A stretch of 9,557 bases of DNA, taken from positions 1 to 9,557 of the forward strand of contig JABUUR010000171.1 in the NCBI GenBank assembly GCA_021443065.1, read 5' to 3'. The DNA is from Fibrobacter sp. Its GTDB lineage: Bacteria; Fibrobacterota; Fibrobacteria; Fibrobacterales; Fibrobacteraceae. Every line of letters begins with the position of its first letter. Position 1 is the first letter of the stretch. The notes beneath the pieces are model-generated. The model had not been told where the DNA came from. It saw only the letters and a program-made list of their open reading frames with translations, and searched no databases. Positions 8,101 to 9,557 of this stretch are shown here, piece after piece. The translations under genes and the position numbers were made by a program.

Positions 8101-8150
8101 AAAACAGTTGTTGCCAACATCAAGGCCAGACACATGGCTAACTTTTTCAT
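5142..8150 (-). CDS. OmpA-family outer-membrane protein with ten extended TSP3-like Cys repeats
   Basis: A 1002-residue envelope protein. Residues 1-18 are a signal peptide (MKKLAMCLALMLATTVFA, predicted cut before EH). Residues about 25-345 alternate short polar/aromatic strands consistent with an outer-membrane beta-barrel. Residues 349-377 are one ordinary TSP3 repeat (DSDGDGFNDDEDDCP). Residues 379-873 hold ten long modules with a DxDxDGxC calcium-type loop, a conserved WV plus amphipathic helix, and a CxGxDxC...GCP end. Residues 879-985 are the OmpA peptidoglycan-binding domain: GHTDNVG with D922 and LSENRAKEV with R937, the 15-residue-apart pair that contacts diaminopimelate in OmpA homologues, and NRRIEMHF. 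It should anchor the outer membrane to the cell wall, with a rigid Ca- and disulfide-stabilised spacer. The start has AAGGAG eight bases upstream. Expression is probably high, from its own promoter. An adhesion role is possible but unproved. Confidence 0.92.
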   Translation of the reverse strand: MKKLAMCLALMLATTVFAEHAKTLNKTGLAGVGSTQSAQSLGHSKLVFVLLNDMGFGRYDEKIDDTTSREIPQYEGFNTHAGFAIGLSDYFDIGLTLPAHYKQWKPSAGADLEKDYDYWTAKAEIKLRMPLPEDQPFDMALFGSAEGSSMESLLLNGGLALTLDFDKSNDVPFIVHVNGGLDYALNQPKGTVRYTDLESVTTWIANGSPFIEGASVKELEYGEKFKWFASGAVEVFPFEFLSIFLEYRWGTDYNFTPHVDRTTQDPSNPQFGKERKDWYFETVDESNTSTMVYKNRAALAFVFHLPAGFDLHVGASASWDGSIGDFAWPKSFQHPIYAGLTWSRYLIAQDSDGDGFNDDEDDCPYDYGHRLNRGCPLGNPDVDEDGVCDAWVSEKGMEDEFSEVCEGIDECPNQAGEASNGCPLDDPDPDGDGVCDPWVSQKKMLKKFKKVCKGIDECPSQPGDPNFNGCPGKKADPDGDGMCSPWVTDEGLLGKFSDECTGYDMCPGEAGTKANKGCPWDDPDVDGDGLCDPWVTEKKMGYYFEKAGEDETIANEWFIDKSCKGIDKCPTEHGPASNEGCPLDKPDPDGDGVCSPWVSEKGMSEQFEDICVGIDKCPNEAGEQFANGCPMDNPDIDGDSLCAPWVTEKKMQKQFAEICHGVDKCETEAGPEWNKGCPVDDPDPDKDGLCSQWVTKQNLLSKFADVCKGKDQCEDEAGPDWNKGCPSDDQPDPDGDGLCSPWVSKKGLNAKFKDVCKGFDKCEDEAGPDWNKGCPAQSPDPDEDGLCSPWVTKQKLLDKFSEECSGYDRCEDEPGPDWNNGCPSDDDPDADHDGVCSEWVTTKKLTAHFADQCTGIDRCPDVAGDDGHGCPKKPVEKLDGVTFKSGKATLESNAKLILKNVAKKLNTDEYMDLNIVIQGHTDNVGKEASNQKLSENRAKEVMKALTKAGIKKNRIKAIGMGSTCPVDDNGTEEGREMNRRIEMHFATPDNDGTKCESNFVSE
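5196..5516 (-). other. OmpA C-terminal peptidoglycan-binding domain (within the OmpA-like CDS)
   Basis: Residues 879-985 follow the OmpA/MotB pattern: VTFKSGKATLESNAK opening, LNIVIQGHTDNVG, then NQKLSENRAKEVMKAL and GREMNRRIE. D922 and R937 match in position the diaminopimelate-binding Asp/Arg pair of characterised OmpA domains. Two cysteines, C964 and C995, lie near the end and could form a disulfide. The domain places the N-terminal barrel in the outer membrane and this end in the periplasm. Confidence 0.92.
5826..5869 (-). repeat. 44-bp perfect direct repeat, copy A (in OmpA-like module 8)
   Basis: This 44-bp stretch, starting ggggcagcccttgttccagt on the plus strand, is identical base for base to 5973-6016. 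The offset is 147 bp, exactly one 49-codon module. It encodes the CEDEAGPDWNKGCP end of the module, with identical third codon positions, which points to recent duplication or conversion. Confidence 0.9.
5973..6016 (-). repeat. 44-bp perfect direct repeat, copy B (in OmpA-like module 7)
   Basis: Second copy of the 44-bp identity described at 5826-5869. The flanking bases differ on both sides (the 5869/6016 edge is followed by t in one copy and g in the other), so the identity is bounded within one module end. Confidence 0.9.
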
Positions 8151-8155
8151 AGCGA

Positions 8156-8196
8156 CTCCTTACCAGGGAATTTCACCAAACCTAATTTTCCCTGAT
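8156..8196 (-). promoter_or_regulatory. 5' UTR stem-loop abutting the OmpA-like gene's ribosome binding site
   Basis: On the minus strand CAGGGAA (8194-8188) pairs perfectly with TTCCCTG (8170-8164) around a 17-nt AT-rich loop. One G·U and one A·U pair extend it to nine pairs (8196-8162). The AAGGAG ribosome binding site (8161-8156) starts on the next base, so it stays single-stranded in this fold. If the candidate promoter at 8208-8237 is right, the stem lies within a few bases of the transcript's 5' end. That arrangement is known to stabilise E. coli ompA mRNA; transferring the role here is inference. There is no U-run after the stem, so it is not a terminator. Confidence 0.5.
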
Positions 8197-8207
8197 TTTT
8201 CCTACGA

Positions 8208-8237
8208 AATATAGATTTCTATTTCTTCTTAACTCAA
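8208..8237 (-). promoter_or_regulatory. Candidate promoter of the OmpA-like gene
   Basis: On the minus strand TTGAGT (8237-8232) and TATATT (8213-8208) are separated by 18 bp, an acceptable sigma-70 layout with four and five matches to consensus. The -35 overlaps the radC TGA stop. Predicted initiation near 8201 gives a leader of about 50 nt containing the stem-loop. It could drive the ompA-orf90-thyA-folA-cyclase series. Confidence 0.4.
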
Positions 8238-8932
8238 TCCTCCAGGTCAAAAATATCGGGATAAAGGCGGCAAAGACTGGAAAAACCCGTCTTTCCAATT
8301 ATAATATGGTCCATGACGGGGATTTGTATGATTTTTCCCGCCGCACAAAGCGTCCTTGTAACGGATACATCCTCGTGACTTGGGTTTACGCTGCCCGACG
8401 GGTGGTTATGGACAAATATGACAGACACCGCCCGATCCTCGATGGCCTTGACGAAGGCCTCACGCGGGTGTACCGGAGTCTGGTTTACAAGGCCCGTGGT
8501 CAGTTCATGAATCCTGATGACCATGTTGGCAGCATTCAAAGTCACCAGTACAAGGTGTTCCTGGGGTTCGTATTTCAAGTAAGAAAGCCGTGACACAAGG
8601 CTTTCCGGGGCCTTTACGGGTTCTACCGCCCCACCCAGAATGTACCTGCCCGACAATTCAAGGCAGGCAAGAATCTGGATTGCCTTGACTTTGCCCAATC
8701 CCTTTATTTTTTCCAGTTTTTCCACAGTCGGAAAGGAGTATTCCGAAGAAAGATAGACGGCAAGGCGCCTGGACAGTTCAAAGACATCGCAATTATGGCA
8801 TCCGCTTCCAAGAATCAGAGCCAAAAGTTCCTCGTTCGACATAGAACTTGGACCATAAAGCAGCATTTTTTCCCGCGGCATCATTTTTTCGGGCGCAATC
8901 GGGTAAGAAATCATCACGTTTTCATTGTTCAT
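8234..8932 (-). CDS. radC: RadC family JAB/MPN-domain protein
   Basis: A 232-residue protein, the usual RadC length. The N-terminus has the family opening (PREKMLLYGPSSMSNEELLALILGSG, residues 19-44) and a helix-hairpin-helix near 70-90 (KIKGLGKVKA). The C-terminal half is the JAB/MPN metal-binding domain: TTGLVNQTPVHPREAFVKAI, then the JAMM signature HNHPSG at 175-180 with NPSHED, giving metal ligands H175, H177 and D188, and MDHIIIG. The family was named for DNA repair, but that role was later questioned and its enzymatic activity is not established; homologues also occur on mobile elements. Here it looks chromosomal. The ATG at 8932 has AAAGG five bases upstream; internal Met codons at 7, 17 and 18 lack comparable sites. 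It is divergent from ilvB and ends 83 bp before the OmpA-like gene on the same strand. Confidence 0.93.
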   Translation of the reverse strand: MNNENVMISYPIAPEKMMPREKMLLYGPSSMSNEELLALILGSGCHNCDVFELSRRLAVYLSSEYSFPTVEKLEKIKGLGKVKAIQILACLELSGRYILGGAVEPVKAPESLVSRLSYLKYEPQEHLVLVTLNAANMVIRIHELTTGLVNQTPVHPREAFVKAIEDRAVSVIFVHNHPSGSVNPSHEDVSVTRTLCAAGKIIQIPVMDHIIIGKTGFSSLCRLYPDIFDLED

Positions 8933-9172
8933 AGGAACCTTTTGAATAAAACTCTACCCTATACACGCCTTTTTCTGACTAATCGTACCCCATTTTTATA
9001 AAAAAATTTAGTTTACATTAGAGATTTGCGAAAAAGCAGTACCGATTGCAAAATTCCACCTTATTTTTTTTAATCAACCAATCAAAATTTCAAAATTAAG
9101 CCACAGCACCACCATTTTTTGACATCTAAAAATTGTTTTTTACCCAAACTTAGATTAAAAACACCAATATTT

Positions 9173-9207
9173 TTCACTTTTCCAATTACAAAATTCACTT
9201 TTTCAAT
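9173..9207 (+). repeat. Direct repeat of a 14-mer, 21 bp apart, upstream of ilvB
   Basis: TTCACTTTTCCAAT (9173-9186) and TTCACTTTTTCAAT (9194-9207) differ at one position, with starts 21 bp apart, about two helical turns. They end 61 bp before the ilvB ATG, and the second copy overlaps the candidate -35. This spacing would suit a dimeric regulator or two side-by-side sites, but low-complexity AT-rich DNA can produce such pairs by chance. Confidence 0.45.
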
Positions 9208-9223
9208 CTTAAATGACTATATT
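9194..9223 (+). promoter_or_regulatory. Weak candidate promoter for ilvB
   Basis: TTCACT (9194-9199) and TATATT (9218-9223) are 18 bp apart, giving four and five consensus matches. Initiation near 9230 would leave a leader of about 38 nt ending in the AAAAGGA ribosome binding site. The AT-rich background makes alternatives easy to find. Confidence 0.3.
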
Positions 9224-9267
9224 TTAACCGTAAAACTCAAAATCAAACCATCCGAAAAGGAAAATTT

Positions 9268-9557
9268 ATGGCAAATAAAACCTTAAGCGGTGCAGAAGTG
9301 ATTATCGAATGCCTCAAGCGCGAGGGTATCGACACTATTTTCGGCTATCCCGGTGGATCGGCCATCCCCATGTTCGACGCAATCCTGGATTCCAACATCA
9401 AGGTTGTGCTCACCCGTCACGAGCAGGGTGCAACTCACATGGCCGACGGCTATGCACGCCAGACCGGCAAGGTGGGCGTGGCCTTGGTAACCTCTGGCCC
9501 GGGCGCCACCAACACTTTCACCGGCATCTACACGGCCCTCATGGATTCCAGCCCCAT
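9268..9557 (+). CDS. ilvB: Acetolactate synthase large subunit, N-terminal part
   Basis: The first 96 codons are present; the gene continues past the right edge. The enzyme condenses pyruvate with pyruvate or 2-ketobutyrate using thiamine diphosphate, the first common step of valine, leucine and isoleucine synthesis. The N-terminal TPP-binding domain is clear: [23 protein letters not shown], the [15 protein letters not shown] block with the catalytic glutamate E52, and [17 protein letters not shown] before a DSSP that matches the family's DSIP. The ATG at 9268 is preceded by AAAAGGA about six bases upstream and no longer frame is available in the AT-rich leader. It is transcribed away from radC. 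A catabolic ALS or other TPP enzyme is less likely because of the FGYPGG and TSGPGATN pattern, though the C-terminal half would settle it. Whether ilvN/ilvH follows lies outside the window. Confidence 0.93.
   Translation, partial: MANKTLSGAEVIIECLKREGIDTIFGYPGGSAIPMFDAILDSNIKVVLTRHEQGATHMADGYARQTGKVGVALVTSGPGATNTFTGIYTALMDSSP

Larger units (their letters stand above)
8933..9267. other. AT-rich divergent intergenic region between radC and ilvB
   Basis: 335 bp without a credible gene; only short, poorly started frames exist. The sequence is strongly AT-rich with T and A tracts, unlike the coding DNA on both sides, as expected for two back-to-back promoters. I see no T-box, leader peptide with branched-chain codon runs, or GC-rich attenuator before ilvB. 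A perfect TTGACA occurs at 9119-9124 but has no -10 at normal spacing. The only patterned element is the pair of near-identical 14-mers listed separately. A TATAAA at 8995-9000 (minus strand) might serve radC, without a clear -35. Confidence 0.7.

Noticed and set aside
4527..8141. A 1204-codon open frame on the plus strand, antisense to the OmpA-like gene and part of thyA
   Set aside because: It mirrors the sense repeats and exists because the sense strand rarely uses TTA, CTA and TCA codons. Its predicted product is a low-complexity Val/Ala/Gly repeat with no recognisable domain; other plus-strand frames are open in the same repeats for the same reason. The sense frame has a signal peptide, repeats and an OmpA domain.
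8234..8932. radC as a sign of a mobile element or anti-restriction region
   Set aside because: RadC homologues do occur on mobile elements, but here there are no integrases, transposases, direct-repeat borders or atypical coding bias, and neighbours are housekeeping genes.
9119..9124. Perfect TTGACA as an ilvB -35 element
   Set aside because: No -10-like hexamer lies 16-19 bp downstream; the nearest, TAGATT at 9151, is 26 bp away.

Overview
The window looks like a chromosomal segment of a Fibrobacter-like bacterium (Fibrobacterota/Bacteroidota side of the tree). This rests on the very long OmpA protein with thrombospondin type-3-like repeats, a ThiD that reads like the Bacteroidota type, coding DNA of moderate GC, and very AT-rich intergenic DNA. 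The assignment is an inference from style and remembered family resemblance, not from a marker gene. There are no tRNA or rRNA genes, insertion sequences, CRISPR arrays or phage genes.

Layout. Eight of the nine genes are on the minus strand. From the right: an acetolactate synthase large subunit gene (ilvB, plus strand) begins at 9268 and runs off the end. A 335-bp AT-rich divergent intergenic region (8933-9267) separates it from a radC-family gene (8234-8932, minus). Next is a 1002-residue OmpA-like protein (5142-8150) with a signal peptide, a predicted outer-membrane barrel, one short and ten long Cys-rich Ca-binding-type repeats, and a peptidoglycan-binding OmpA domain. A tight series follows on the same strand: an unrecognised 90-aa protein (4850-5122), thymidylate synthase thyA (4038-4850), dihydrofolate reductase folA (3509-3997), and a membrane diguanylate cyclase with a 7TM sensor (1814-3496). 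A separate MgtC/DUF4010 membrane protein (410-1720) and the 5' part of a thiD-like kinase (1-320) end the window.

How the genes work together. ThyA converts dUMP to dTMP and oxidises methylene-THF to dihydrofolate; FolA reduces the dihydrofolate back, so thyA-folA is a functional couplet. The 90-aa ORF overlaps thyA by one base (TAATG) and is probably translationally coupled to it. The cyclase starts 12 bp after folA and is likely co-transcribed. The ompA-like gene ends only 19 bp before the 90-aa gene, so one transcript from a promoter near 8208-8237 could cover all five. Two small non-coding structures stand out: a 9-bp stem-loop directly before the ompA ribosome binding site, and a five-unit 7-bp tandem repeat filling the thyA-folA gap.

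This is mostly an ordinary housekeeping and envelope region. I see no convincing new defence or mobile system. The most unusual items are the extended cysteine-patterned repeat module, the uncharacterised coupled 90-aa protein, and the heptamer repeat that carries the folA ribosome binding site.
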